From Belliella calami (lineage in GTDB: Bacteria; Bacteroidota; Bacteroidia; Cytophagales; Cyclobacteriaceae): 64,000 bases of DNA. The translations under genes were made by a program, and so were the position numbers. Shown here one piece after another: positions 26,004 to 35,569 of this stretch. Positions within the stretch are counted from its first letter, which is position 1; every line of letters begins with the position of its first letter. The DNA is taken from the NCBI RefSeq assembly GCF_022549695.1, contig NZ_JAKZGS010000008.1:1-64000 (forward strand). The letters run 5' to 3'. A model generated the notes under the pieces. It was given only the letters and a program-made list of their open reading frames with translations. It had not been told where the DNA came from and made no database searches.

Positions 26004-28067
26004 TTATTTAATAAATTTGATTACAAGAATTGAGTAGTCGTCATCCGGAAGGGTTGACAATCCTATAAATTCATAAACTTGATCTATGATCTTTTGTTGA
26101 ATTTCCTCAGCACTTAAATGATGGAATTTGCAGAGTACTTTTTTTAACCTTTCATATCCGAATTCCTCAGAATTCTCATTTTTCGCTTCCACAATCCCAT
26201 CTGTGAATAGAACCAAAATATCGTTTTTATTCAGAAAAAGTTCTTTTTCGTATACATACTTTTCATAAAGTTGATTTCTCAAAATCCCCAATCCCATACC
26301 GTCAATACTTAGATATTCACAGCTTTCCGAGGTCGAATCATAGTGTAAGGTAGGACAATGCCCTGCTCTTGAATAGTGGATCTTTCTCTCTTTGGTATTG
26401 ATGATGTAGTAAGCTGTGGTAATAAAATGGTTCTTTTCCAAACAGTGACTGAGCGCTTTGTTTGCCTTGATCAAAAACTCCTTTGGAGTAGGGTTAAGTT
26501 GTACTAGGCTGTGGAATATGCCTTTCATCTGAGACATGTTGAAAGCCGCTGAGGTTCCCTTGCCGGAGACGTCCCCGATTATCACAGCAAACTCATTATC
26601 ACCGAGTATTTGTGTTTCATAATAATCTCCTCCAACTTCATCTGCGGCTTCCGAAAACCCATGGATTTCGAATGTCTCATCATGATGCAAGGTAGATGGA
26701 AGCAGACTCCTCTGTACGCGCTGCGCGATAAGAAGTTCTTCTTTGTAGCGTTCGTTTTTCAGCGCTTCATTCAATAGTCTATAATTTTCTACAGAAATAC
26801 AGGCTTGTCCCACAAAGGTGGAAATGATATTCATCATCTCTTTATTGAATCCATCTTTCACCTCTTTCAGTAGAATAACTCTTCCCACGGTCTGTTTATT
26901 GATCACCAAAGGAGTGATCGTGACAGATTTGTATTTGAGATCTTGGATTTTTCCGGACAAAATTTTTGAATCATTGTTTTTTTCTTGCCAAGAAAATTCC
27001 GAAAACGGTCTGGTGGAGTTAATCAGGTTTTGCAAATCCTTTCGCTCACTATTAGTAACATATCGCTGATGGATCACTTTACAATCATCTTCATTTATTT
27101 TTAATTCTAGCCAAGCAGCATCGACGTAAGCTGCACTCATACAAGAGTCCATAAGAATGTCCAAAACTTGATTTTCATTTTCCCCAGGCTTGATTGATTG
27201 GCTCAATCTTTGAAAATTTATTGCCTCGACAAGCTTTTGTTCAAAAACTGAAGATGTCGGTAGGTTAAACAGTGTAACCAAAAAACTGAATACGGCATAA
27301 ATAAATACAAAAGCAAACAATGAAAGTAGAAAAAGATTATCAGTCAGATTAAGGTAGAGTGTGTTGCCTTGACTATATGTCAGGATTTGGATGAATAAAT
27401 ATGCAGCTGAAAATTGAATTAAGAGCATAAAAAGAATTGACTTCCATTTTTCTTTGAATGTCAAATATGGGATCCATTTTAAATTGACGGCTAAAGAAGC
27501 ACCAAACAATACAAGGACTGATAGTCCAAATAGGAAGCTATAATCAAGTGTGTTATTATTGAAAAACACAAAAAACATACTAATAAGTAGTCCAACTTCA
27601 AATGCTTGCCATTGCTGGACCACTTTTTTTGTTTTTTGATATAGAATCAAATGCTTCCAAAGCAACGTACATGAAACCAGAAAAACAGTAGCGAAACCAA
27701 AATCGATATGATAAAAGACATTTCTAAGCAAGGGGTCTGAGGCTAACCTGCTTTCACCGAGCGAGTAGTAGAAAATGGAGATGAAAATTGAAATTACGGT
27801 AGCTACAATTCCTGTAATTGCAGCTCTCCAAATAAGATCAATAAAATTGTTTTTTTTACTATTATTGATGGAATGGTTGAAATAAACATAAACTACAATG
27901 AAAAATATGATCTCCAGAATATAGGAGATTTCCGGAGCGGTGTCCGAATCCATTTGATTAAGTTTGCCAAATAGCCTAGTAATATCTACAAAAAGTAAGG
28001 ATAACCAAGTCATTATGGCAACCAAAAGACTTATCTTGCCGATATTTAGGTTTGGTAACTTGAACAT
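26004..28067 (-). CDS. Membrane-bound SpoIIE-type PP2C phosphatase with GAF-like domain
   Basis: A 687-residue RsbU-like phosphatase. The N-terminal 280 or so residues hold about eight membrane helices. A GAF-like sensor region follows (about 300-440, containing VTITPLVINKQTVGRVILL), and then the SpoIIE phosphatase domain. Its metal-binding motifs are GGDYYE, GDVSGKG, LFTDGIVEAKNE and the final DDDYSILVI. It should dephosphorylate the STAS protein encoded next to it in response to a membrane or cytosolic signal. Start ATG at 28067 (MFKLPN) is preferred over 28094, which adds nine polar residues. Confidence 0.9.
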   Translation of the reverse strand: MFKLPNLNIGKISLLVAIMTWLSLLFVDITRLFGKLNQMDSDTAPEISYILEIIFFIVVYVYFNHSINNSKKNNFIDLIWRAAITGIVATVISIFISIFYYSLGESRLASDPLLRNVFYHIDFGFATVFLVSCTLLWKHLILYQKTKKVVQQWQAFEVGLLISMFFVFFNNNTLDYSFLFGLSVLVLFGASLAVNLKWIPYLTFKEKWKSILFMLLIQFSAAYLFIQILTYSQGNTLYLNLTDNLFLLSLFAFVFIYAVFSFLVTLFNLPTSSVFEQKLVEAINFQRLSQSIKPGENENQVLDILMDSCMSAAYVDAAWLELKINEDDCKVIHQRYVTNSERKDLQNLINSTRPFSEFSWQEKNNDSKILSGKIQDLKYKSVTITPLVINKQTVGRVILLKEVKDGFNKEMMNIISTFVGQACISVENYRLLNEALKNERYKEELLIAQRVQRSLLPSTLHHDETFEIHGFSEAADEVGGDYYETQILGDNEFAVIIGDVSGKGTSAAFNMSQMKGIFHSLVQLNPTPKEFLIKANKALSHCLEKNHFITTAYYIINTKERKIHYSRAGHCPTLHYDSTSESCEYLSIDGMGLGILRNQLYEKYVYEKELFLNKNDILVLFTDGIVEAKNENSEEFGYERLKKVLCKFHHLSAEEIQQKIIDQVYEFIGLSTLPDDDYSILVIKFIK

Positions 28068-28167
28068 TTTGTGTAGAAGACTACAATTATACACAAACTA
28101 ACTTAATTTTCATGAAACAGCTTACCTGAATAAGTATAAATAAATGTTAAAATTTTAAAAATTAATT

Positions 28168-28884
28168 ATGAGTAGATTATTTAGTTTTTCAATTTTCTTG
28201 ATTTTAGTATTGGCCTCGTGTACTGCAGCGGACATCAATAAATTTCTTGAATCGGCAGGTGCTCAGGGACCATTGACACAAAGTGAAGTTTCGAGTGGTT
28301 TGAAAGAAGCTTTGGTCCAAGGAATCAGCAAAGGCGCCGACAAAGCATCGGTCACTGACGGATTTTTCAAGAATGAAATGATAAAAATTCTTCTTCCTGA
28401 AGATGCACGTAGAGTAGAATCTACCTTGAGGCAGATTGGTCTTGGATCGGAAGTGGACAGGGCTTTGCTGGCAATCAATAGAGGTGCAGAAAAAGCAGCA
28501 ATCGAAGCCAAACCAATATTTATCAGTGCCATCAGACAACTGACAATTCAAGATGCATTCAATATACTCAAAGGAGAACCTGATGCAGCGACTCAGTTTT
28601 TGAGAAGGACTACTGAGACACAGCTGGTTGAGTTATTTCAGCCAAGGATACAAGAATCACTCAATGAGGTCGAAGCCACCAAGTATTATAGTGATATAGC
28701 CACTACCTATAACGCTATACCGCTTACAAATAGAAAAATAGACCCAGACCTAAATGCTTATGTTACCAATCGGGCCATTGACGGACTTTTCAAATTGATC
28801 GCAGAAGAGGAACAAAATATCCGGAAAGATCCATTGGCAAGAACCTCCGCATTGATGAGAAGAGTTTTTGGGGCACAGGATTGA
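28168..28884 (+). CDS. DUF4197 family lipoprotein
   Basis: A 238-residue protein with a lipoprotein signal (LILVLASC, Cys18). The region GLKEALVQGISKGADKAS, then EDARRVESTLRQIGLG, then AILE-like repeats ending with a DALNILKG-like segment (DAFNILKGEPDAATQFLRRTT), is diagnostic of DUF4197, a widespread periplasmic helical family of unknown function. It is a single gene, divergent from the phosphatase operon and followed by a 13-bp hairpin. Confidence 0.9.
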   Translation: MSRLFSFSIFLILVLASCTAADINKFLESAGAQGPLTQSEVSSGLKEALVQGISKGADKASVTDGFFKNEMIKILLPEDARRVESTLRQIGLGSEVDRALLAINRGAEKAAIEAKPIFISAIRQLTIQDAFNILKGEPDAATQFLRRTTETQLVELFQPRIQESLNEVEATKYYSDIATTYNAIPLTNRKIDPDLNAYVTNRAIDGLFKLIAEEEQNIRKDPLARTSALMRRVFGAQD

Positions 28885-28901
28885 TTTTGAATTGTTTTTT
28901 T

Positions 28902-28940
28902 ATAGCTGAAAGCATTTTATTTTAAGATGCTTTCAGCTAT
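28902..28940 (+). terminator. 13-bp hairpin after the DUF4197 gene
   Basis: ATAGCTGAAAGCA pairs perfectly with TGCTTTCAGCTAT across a 13-nt loop. Seven T residues precede rather than follow it, so it is not a textbook terminator; it may stabilise the 3' end. Between it and 29118 I see only a possible decayed coding fragment (28952-29106). Confidence 0.5.
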
Positions 28941-29118
28941 ACTTCAATCATAAGTCAAAAATCTTATTTGGAATGCTTTCAATCTGATTTGGATGATTTG
29001 CAGACCAATCTTTCTCTTACCTACAGTTTACAAGAAATCGAATAAATGCCAATAGGAGATTTTATTAAATTTTCAAAAGATTGGATTGAGAAGTTCAAAG
29101 AATAGCTTTAAAAAGAAC

Positions 29119-29433
29119 TTACAAAAACACAATCTCAGTAATAATCCCTTTCCCAAATTTTTGTTCTACAATCTCCAACACTTTGGTACGATTCATAGAC
29201 ATTTCTTTTTTGATTGCACCAGAGGTGACTTTCACAAAAAGTTTTTTATCCTTGATATAAACTGAAGTAGTCCTGCTCGCTACAGTATTTCCCATCATTT
29301 CTGGCCATGATTGTACCAGAAGTCTTTCGTCAAATTTATCCTTTAGCCTGTAGGCTTTGAGCAATTCATCGAAAGCTTCTTGAAGTGGTGCAACTTCTTT
29401 TTTCCTATTTGAGTGATCTCTGTACTTCTCCAT
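29119..29433 (-). CDS. DUF721 / DciA-like protein
   Basis: A 104-residue protein with the DUF721 pattern: LQEAFDELLKAYRLKDKFDE, then VQSWPEMMGNTVASRTTSVYIKDKKLFVKVTSGA, then LRNELS-like KKEMSMNRTKVLEIV. Family members include DciA, which loads the replicative helicase in many bacteria lacking DnaC. This is a short version, so a DciA role is plausible but unproven. It follows hemW on the same strand with a 26-bp gap and may share its transcript. Confidence 0.85.
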   Translation of the reverse strand: MEKYRDHSNRKKEVAPLQEAFDELLKAYRLKDKFDERLLVQSWPEMMGNTVASRTTSVYIKDKKLFVKVTSGAIKKEMSMNRTKVLEIVEQKFGKGIITEIVFL

Positions 29434-29459
29434 GTCAATTTCAAAAGTAAGGTAATTTA

Positions 29460-30584
29460 TTAGATAAAAAGAGAAGCTGCAATACTATCTGCCAAAAGCT
29501 TTCCTTTCTTGCTTAACAGAATGTGGTTGTTCTGAATTTCTATCAAATTCTCATCCTCTAATTGTTTCAACATTCTCTTTTTTTGCAAAACGAAATCCAT
29601 TTTGAGTCTTGTGTTTACAAAGCTAATATCCGTACCCCAAATTGTACGGAGTGATGTCAAAATGTATTCATTTATCAAGTCTTCATCAGACATCGGCTCG
29701 ACGTCAAATGGATTGATTCCATTAGATATGTTTCTGATGTACTTTGCATTGTTTGCCAAGTTTGATCCACGTTCTTTTCCGTCGAAAGAGTGGGCACTTG
29801 GGCCAATTCCCAAATAGGGAATTCCTTTCCAGTAATTGGTATTATGGACAGCAAATTGATTGATTTTCCCAAAATTCGAAATTTCATATTGTATGTAGTT
29901 TGCCTTTTCCATAGAATCTTGAAGCATTTCGAACTGTTCGGCTGAAAAATCTTCGGATGCGGGAATGAAGTTTCCTTTTTTCGCCCAATTACCCAATGCG
30001 GTCTTGGGTTCTACAGTAAGACAATAACTACTGATATGCCCAGGATCTTGGCTGATAGCGATATCTAGATCCTTTTTCCAAATCGAGTGATCCTCATATG
30101 GAAAACCATAAATGAGATCTATGGATAGTTTTTCGAATCCTGAGTTTTTTGCCAAATCTATAGCAAAGTATGATTCTTCGGCACTGTGTGCTCGATTGTA
30201 AAATTTGAGAATTTCAGGATTGAAGCTTTGAATGCCAATACTCAGCCTGTCAAACCCTAGACTTTTAAGGTTTCCCAATTTCTCCTTTTTCAAATCGTCC
30301 GGATTAGTTTCTATCGTGAGCTCTTCAAGGTCGACGGAATAATTTTGGTAAACAGATTCTAAAATTCGCTCAAGCTGAGAGATGCTCAGCAAAGAAGGAG
30401 TTCCACCTCCAAAATAGACAGTATTGATTATCGAGTCTTTAGGAAGATATTCTTTTCTTTGGACTAATTCTTTGCAAATCATGCTGACCATAGCTTCAGC
30501 CAAATCAAGATTGGTCGAGAAATGGAAGTCGCAATAGTGACATGCTTGCTTGCAAAATGGAATGTGGATATATATACCGGCCAA
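29460..30584 (-). CDS. hemW: Radical SAM heme chaperone HemW
   Basis: A 374-residue radical SAM protein of the HemW group, now regarded as heme chaperones and often misnamed coproporphyrinogen oxidase. The cluster motif is Cys11-x3-Cys15-x2-Cys18 (IPFCKQACHYCDF), followed by YFGGGTPSLLS, ETNPDD, RLSIGIQSF and IDLIYGFPYE. Start: the family begins MAGIYIHIPF, which here requires TTG at 30584. A TTG further upstream at 30605 overlaps the predicted promoter and is ruled out. The true oxidase HemN has extra N-terminal residues that are missing here. Confidence 0.9.
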   Translation of the reverse strand: MAGIYIHIPFCKQACHYCDFHFSTNLDLAEAMVSMICKELVQRKEYLPKDSIINTVYFGGGTPSLLSISQLERILESVYQNYSVDLEELTIETNPDDLKKEKLGNLKSLGFDRLSIGIQSFNPEILKFYNRAHSAEESYFAIDLAKNSGFEKLSIDLIYGFPYEDHSIWKKDLDIAISQDPGHISSYCLTVEPKTALGNWAKKGNFIPASEDFSAEQFEMLQDSMEKANYIQYEISNFGKINQFAVHNTNYWKGIPYLGIGPSAHSFDGKERGSNLANNAKYIRNISNGINPFDVEPMSDEDLINEYILTSLRTIWGTDISFVNTRLKMDFVLQKKRMLKQLEDENLIEIQNNHILLSKKGKLLADSIAASLFI

Positions 30585-30602
30585 TTCTGATAGTTTAGGG
30601 CA

Positions 30603-30634
30603 CAAAGATAGATCGGATGCAAAGAAGTATCAAA
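30603..30634 (-). promoter_or_regulatory. Promoter of hemW, TTTG-N20-TATCTTTG
   Basis: On the minus strand TTTG (30631-30634) and TATCTTTG (30603-30610) are separated by 20 nt. This is a full match to the Bacteroidota promoter pattern TTG-N17-23-TAnnTTTG. Transcription would start just downstream, leaving a leader of roughly 13 nt before the TTG at 30584. Confidence 0.7.
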
Positions 30635-30739
30635 ATCTAACTTATTTTTAGCCCAGATTTCTCATTTGGAAACGATGGTTATCCCTCTTTTTCCAAGGAG
30701 ATTATTAGCTATTTGCGTGATGCTTCTTTATTTATAGTT

Positions 30740-32464
30740 TTGAAAAAATCAATATTCATAATCGCTCTATTCTTTTGTCTTGCCTCCCGCTTTGCTGTGG
30801 GGCAAGCGAGTAAACATCTGCGGTATGAAATCAATGGAGGCTTGGTAAAGGCCGAGACGCTGATTTTTTCAGATTCAATAGAGAGGTCAAACAGGATCAG
30901 AAGTGTTTTCAATGAACTGTATGCATCAGGTTTTTTGGCTGCCACCGAGTTTAAGAGGGAAATTAGGGGGGATACACTTTTTATGGCTATTGCCACCGGC
31001 ATCAAATTTAATTGGGTTGAGTTGAGGCCAGGTAATGTTGACCCTGTTTTGTTGTTGAATTCTGGATTTGATCAAAACAGATTTCGGAAAAAGTCATTCC
31101 AATATCAGCAAGTAGCTGACCTATTTGAAAAGGTTTTGAATCAATCTGAGAATGAGGGGTTTCCTTTTGCAGCTATTAAATTAGATAGTATGGAAAGAAC
31201 TGAAGATGGTTTTTCTGGTGCTTTAAATCTAAATCTTGGCCCTTTTATTTCTTTTGACACCTTGGAGATCTCTGGCAACTCAAAAACCAAAAGGATGTAT
31301 CTGGCAAAATATCTTCAGATCATGCCAGGAGAGCCATTTTCTCAAAAAAAAGTAGAGCAGGCTGTTCGGCAAATCAAAAATTTGCCATATTTAAGGTGGT
31401 CAGGGGAACCCCAAATCAGTTTTCAAAATGAAGAAGCCACTTTCTATTTGCCAATAAATGACAGGAAAATAAACACCTTGGACGGGATTATTGGTTTTTT
31501 ACCCAATGAATTTGAGGAAAATAAACTATTGATTACCGGACAGTTCGATCTTAGTTTATATAATGTGTGGGGAAAAGGCAGAAACTACAAGCTGAATTGG
31601 CAACGTCTCAGTCAATATTCCCAAAATTTGAGGATAGAAGCAGTAGAGCCGCTGGTTTTGGGGTCTATGATAGATATAGGAGCTACTTTTTCACTTTTGA
31701 AAGAAGACACTACATTTCTCAACAGGGATTTCAGATTGGAATTTGGATATAGATTCAAGACAGATAATTACATCAAGTTTTTTGGAAGTAGGCAAGCAGG
31801 TGATTTGTTAGCTACAGCTGGCTTGCAAGAGGCACAAACTTTGCCAGAATTTGCTGATTTTAGATATAACAATTATGGAGTAGAATATGAGTTGAACATA
31901 CTGGATGACTTATTTTTACCTAGGAGGGGATTTTATGGACAAATTGAATTTGCCATTGGAAATAAAGAAATATTAAGAAATACAGGTCTTCCTGAAGCAG
32001 TATATGAAGGACTTGATATGAAATCAATCCAATTTTATGTGAAAGGAGAAAGCACAAAGCATTTTTATTTTAATTCAAATTGGGGTTTGATGACCAAATT
32101 GGCAGGAGGAATACTTGTAAATGACAACTTGTTAGGCAATGATTTGTACAGGCTAGGAGGGTTGAAAACGATAAGAGGTTTTAATGAAAATTTCTTTTTT
32201 GCGAATAATTACGCATATTTTACTTTAGAGCCAAGATTCTATTTTGATACCTATTCTTATTTTATGATTTTTGCAGATGCTGGCAGGCTGGAGAATAGTG
32301 TTCAAGGTTTGAATACCGACTACATATTTTCAACAGGGCTGGGATTTAGTTTAGAGACCAATAGTGGGATTTTCAATTTTATCTATGCACTGGGTAGGTC
32401 CAATGGCCAAGAATTTGCACTTAACCAATCCAAGATTCATTTTGGCTACACGGGAAGATTTTAA
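30740..32464 (+). CDS. Omp85/BamA-TamA-like outer membrane protein
   Basis: A 574-residue outer-membrane protein. After a signal peptide (IFIIALFFCLASRFAVGQ) come POTRA-like repeats (ISFDTLEISGNSKTKRMYLA, then PGEPFSQKKVEQAVRQIKNL is the clearest). A surface-antigen beta-barrel follows, with the loop motif LGGLKTIRGFNEN and a final FGYTGRF. No ATG suits the signal peptide. TTG at 30740 (M-KKSIFII) gives a canonical one; the frame stays open from a TTG at 30713. It is smaller than BamA, so it is a TamA-like or accessory Omp85 protein. It heads a run with DUF4271 and hemD. Confidence 0.85.
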   Translation: MKKSIFIIALFFCLASRFAVGQASKHLRYEINGGLVKAETLIFSDSIERSNRIRSVFNELYASGFLAATEFKREIRGDTLFMAIATGIKFNWVELRPGNVDPVLLLNSGFDQNRFRKKSFQYQQVADLFEKVLNQSENEGFPFAAIKLDSMERTEDGFSGALNLNLGPFISFDTLEISGNSKTKRMYLAKYLQIMPGEPFSQKKVEQAVRQIKNLPYLRWSGEPQISFQNEEATFYLPINDRKINTLDGIIGFLPNEFEENKLLITGQFDLSLYNVWGKGRNYKLNWQRLSQYSQNLRIEAVEPLVLGSMIDIGATFSLLKEDTTFLNRDFRLEFGYRFKTDNYIKFFGSRQAGDLLATAGLQEAQTLPEFADFRYNNYGVEYELNILDDLFLPRRGFYGQIEFAIGNKEILRNTGLPEAVYEGLDMKSIQFYVKGESTKHFYFNSNWGLMTKLAGGILVNDNLLGNDLYRLGGLKTIRGFNENFFFANNYAYFTLEPRFYFDTYSYFMIFADAGRLENSVQGLNTDYIFSTGLGFSLETNSGIFNFIYALGRSNGQEFALNQSKIHFGYTGRF

Positions 32465-32468
32465 TAGT

Positions 32469-33587
32469 ATGAATAAAATAAAAACGCTTGTGTTTATTTT
32501 GATTTGTTGTTTGATGATCCAGGCACCATTGACCGCACAGGTAATTGATAATTATGATAGGGAGCTGGAATATGTTAAGCAATCGGGATGGTTTCAGACT
32601 TCAGAGATAGTAAAGGTTGAGCTTGATTTGGAAAATTTCGCCGAGTCTGATTTTTTAATTGAGGTTCCTGCCGGAGCTACAACATTCTTGGGTCAGGTAC
32701 TTTGGTTTTATAGCCAAAGTGATACGGTTTTTCAGATTTCCACTAAAGAACTCAAGTCAAAGATTAACACCAATGATTTGTCTTCTATAGATTTTTCGGT
32801 TTTGAAAAAAGGAATTATGACCTCTGAAGTATCTGTGAAAAAAGGGTACTTTGATCAGGGAGAGAAATTGCAAACGGTCGAGGGTAATTCAGAACAAAAT
32901 TTTGAAGTAAGAAAGACAGATAACTTTTATGATTTTTTCTTTCTATCGCTGTTTGGCATCTTTTTTTTGATAGCTATTTATAAAGTTATCTATCCTCTGG
33001 TTTTGAATTACATTATCAATCCGCAGGGGATTTTTTCGGCAGAAGATTTTTCAGAATCCAACTCCATTCAGAAATTCTTTTCGCTTGATATAATATTCTA
33101 CATTATTATTGTGAATTTATTGTTGGCATTGGTGGCAATGGTTGGAGTTCGGGAAGTGGGCTTTGATAATTTGAATAGGTTTGTGCAAGGAGGCGTCAAT
33201 GAGCTATTTCTTTATTGGTTATTTGCTACATTGATACTTTTTGGACTGACCATGGCAAAGTTTCTTTTTATCAAATTCATGTCAATTATCTACGAACTTG
33301 GGAAGAATGAATTTTCTCATTTTTTCTATTTGTTGAGAGTAGTATCGGTTTTGGCCGTTCTTTTTGCCATTGTGATATCTTATTTTGCGTTGAATAGCCC
33401 CGAGGTATTGGGAAATGTTGTAAAAATTGCATCCTTGGCAGTTTTTTGGATCTATTTATTAGGGGTAGGTCTTTTAATGTTTATAATGATGAATCGAGTT
33501 GCTTTTAATAATTACCATTTATTTGCTTACATTTGCACCGCGGAACTAGTGCCCTTTTTGATAATTTCAAAACTTATCATAGGTTAG
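32469..33587 (+). CDS. DUF4271 family membrane protein
   Basis: A 372-residue protein with a signal peptide (TLVFILICCLMIQAPLTAQ), a periplasmic N-terminal half and about six or seven membrane helices from about residue 155 onward (FLSLFGIFFLIAIYKVIYPL is the first). This is the arrangement of DUF4271, a Bacteroidota family commonly found beside hemD and T9SS genes. The ATG at 32469 lies 4 bp after the stop of the Omp85 gene, so the two are coupled. Function unknown. Confidence 0.82.
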   Translation: MNKIKTLVFILICCLMIQAPLTAQVIDNYDRELEYVKQSGWFQTSEIVKVELDLENFAESDFLIEVPAGATTFLGQVLWFYSQSDTVFQISTKELKSKINTNDLSSIDFSVLKKGIMTSEVSVKKGYFDQGEKLQTVEGNSEQNFEVRKTDNFYDFFFLSLFGIFFLIAIYKVIYPLVLNYIINPQGIFSAEDFSESNSIQKFFSLDIIFYIIIVNLLLALVAMVGVREVGFDNLNRFVQGGVNELFLYWLFATLILFGLTMAKFLFIKFMSIIYELGKNEFSHFFYLLRVVSVLAVLFAIVISYFALNSPEVLGNVVKIASLAVFWIYLLGVGLLMFIMMNRVAFNNYHLFAYICTAELVPFLIISKLIIG

Positions 33588-33630
33588 CAAGTTTCAAAAA
33601 AAGGTTAAAAATAAGAATAAGCGATACACT

Positions 33631-34404
33631 ATGAGTAAATCTACTAAAGACAGATTCCACCCAGTTAAAAGCATATTAGTTTCACAACCTAAACCCAGCG
33701 ATGATAAGTCACCTTATTTTCAGTTGGCTGAAAAGTATAATCTAAAAATTGATTTCAGGCCATTCATCCAAGTTGAGCCTGTTTCTATAAAGGATTTTAG
33801 GAAGCAAAAAATTGATATTCTCAAACATACAGCGGTCATCTTTACAAGCAGAAATGCGATAGACCATTTCTTTACTATCTGTAAAGAATTGAAAATCGAG
33901 ATGCCAGCAGATATGAAATATTTCTGTATTTCAGATCAAACAGCTCACTACCTTCAAAAATACATTGTAATAAGGAAGAGAAAGTTGTTTGTAGGACAAA
34001 AGACCGCATCCGATTTATTTGATTACTTCAAAAAGCATAAGTCTGAAAAATATCTTTTCCCCTGCTCGGATATCAGAAAAGATGAAATCCCGACTTACAT
34101 GGCCAAAAGTAACATTGAGTTTACAGAGGCTATAATTTATCATACAGTTGCGGCAGATTTATCAGACTTACGAGATATAAAATATGATGTTCTGGCATTT
34201 TTCAGTCCATCAGGAATCAAATCTTTGATGACAAATTTTCCTGATTTCAAGCAAAATAATACTAGAATAGCAGCATTTGGGCCGACTACAGCAGAAGCGG
34301 TAAGGGAAGAAAATTTATTGTTGGACATAGAAGCACCTATGCCTAATGCACCTAGTATGACAGGAGCATTGGAGCTTTATATAAAAAAGGCAAATAATTT
34401 ATGA
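33631..34404 (+). CDS. hemD: Uroporphyrinogen-III synthase
   Basis: A 257-residue HemD-type enzyme that cyclises hydroxymethylbilane to uroporphyrinogen III, the precursor of heme and of the siroheme made by the cobA and Met8-like genes at 14.5-16 kb. The fold signatures are weak as always in HemD: KHTAVIFTSRNAIDHFF, the LFPCSDIRKDEIP turn, EAIIYHTV, FFSPSGIKSL and AAFGPTTAEAVRE. The position after DUF4271 and before the T9SS genes is the typical Bacteroidota arrangement. Confidence 0.9.
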   Translation: MSKSTKDRFHPVKSILVSQPKPSDDKSPYFQLAEKYNLKIDFRPFIQVEPVSIKDFRKQKIDILKHTAVIFTSRNAIDHFFTICKELKIEMPADMKYFCISDQTAHYLQKYIVIRKRKLFVGQKTASDLFDYFKKHKSEKYLFPCSDIRKDEIPTYMAKSNIEFTEAIIYHTVAADLSDLRDIKYDVLAFFSPSGIKSLMTNFPDFKQNNTRIAAFGPTTAEAVREENLLLDIEAPMPNAPSMTGALELYIKKANNL

Positions 34405-34481
34405 CATCTTTTCAATCTTTTGTGGGGTTTTTCAGTTTAATTGTGTAGAATAGGTTCTGAAAAGATAAAATCTTTTGATAC

Positions 34482-35453
34482 ATGGATAAGCTGAAAACCC
34501 CCTCACTTAGATTTTTACCCATTTTGTTGTTAACGATTCTATTCGCTAACAGTGCGTTTTCGCAGCAAGATGCGCAGTTCACTCAATATATGTACAACGG
34601 ACTCTTTTATAATCCAGCTTTTGCTGGCAAAGAGAAGGGCTATAACTTTTCGGCATTGCACAGAACACAGTGGGCAAACTATTCAGGCTCGAATGGGACT
34701 GCTCCAATCACTCAACTTTTAACAGCTTCAGGTTCATTGGATAATCTCAATCTAGGTTATGGCCTGACATTTGTTAACGACAACATTGGTCCAACAACCA
34801 ATCAGGAAGTGAATTTATCAGTTGGATATCACAAGAGGTTGAGAAGGGGAGTTTTAAGTATAGGGTTATCAGGTGGGATTTATTCGAGCACGATCAATTA
34901 TGATGAATTAAGCCTTGTCAATCCAGATCCGAATGTACCCGCTACAGGAAATGAAACCCAGATGAATGTCAATTATGGATTGGGGGCAATATACGATAGA
35001 GGAAACTTTTACGTTGGTGCAAGTACGAAGCATCTCAATGAGCCAGGATTTGATTTTGGGGATGGTTCAATTGAAAATCAATTAAAAAATCATTCTTATC
35101 TGAATGCTGGTTATAGGATTAGGACATTTGCTTTTCTGACAATAGAACCAAGTTTTCTATTAAAAACAGTTTCTTTCAATAATTTCTCGTATGATTTGAG
35201 CGTTATAGCCACACATAATCAGAAAATTAGCGGAGGTATCGCTTATCGGGGAGAAGAATCGGTTTCTCTTATATTAGGGTATAGTTTATTAAAAGACAAT
35301 TCATTACGGATAGGTTATGCTTTTGATCTAGTAGTTGGTGGTGTTGAAGCCAAGTCTCCTACCAGCCACGAATTTATGCTGACTTACAATCTTCCTCAAA
35401 TATCAAGGGAGTTCCAAAGAGTTATCCAGCGAACACCTAGGTATAGGTTCTAA
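34482..35453 (+). CDS. porP: PorP/SprF family type IX secretion membrane protein
   Basis: A 323-residue outer-membrane barrel. The signal peptide ends near SAFSQ and is directly followed by the family signature QDAQFTQYMYNGLFYNPAFAG. Beta-barrel strands continue to the end (FMLTYNLP). PorP/SprF proteins belong to the T9SS and help anchor or secrete surface proteins such as gliding adhesins. It lies 116 bp upstream of gldK in the standard order sprF-gldKLMN. Confidence 0.93.
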   Translation: MDKLKTPSLRFLPILLLTILFANSAFSQQDAQFTQYMYNGLFYNPAFAGKEKGYNFSALHRTQWANYSGSNGTAPITQLLTASGSLDNLNLGYGLTFVNDNIGPTTNQEVNLSVGYHKRLRRGVLSIGLSGGIYSSTINYDELSLVNPDPNVPATGNETQMNVNYGLGAIYDRGNFYVGASTKHLNEPGFDFGDGSIENQLKNHSYLNAGYRIRTFAFLTIEPSFLLKTVSFNNFSYDLSVIATHNQKISGGIAYRGEESVSLILGYSLLKDNSLRIGYAFDLVVGGVEAKSPTSHEFMLTYNLPQISREFQRVIQRTPRYRF

Positions 35454-35569
35454 AATAAATGAATAAAATTTCGGGATTGATTAGTAATTTTCTCAGATTT
35501 TCGTTTAAATTTCGCTTTCGTTGGTAGAGAAATTTAACAGTTATTTACATAACTTAATTAGTGTCATTG

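Noticed and set aside
28902-28940. Classical intrinsic terminator
   Set aside because: The stem is perfect, but the T-run is on the wrong side for both strands, so it is only listed as a hairpin with moderate confidence.
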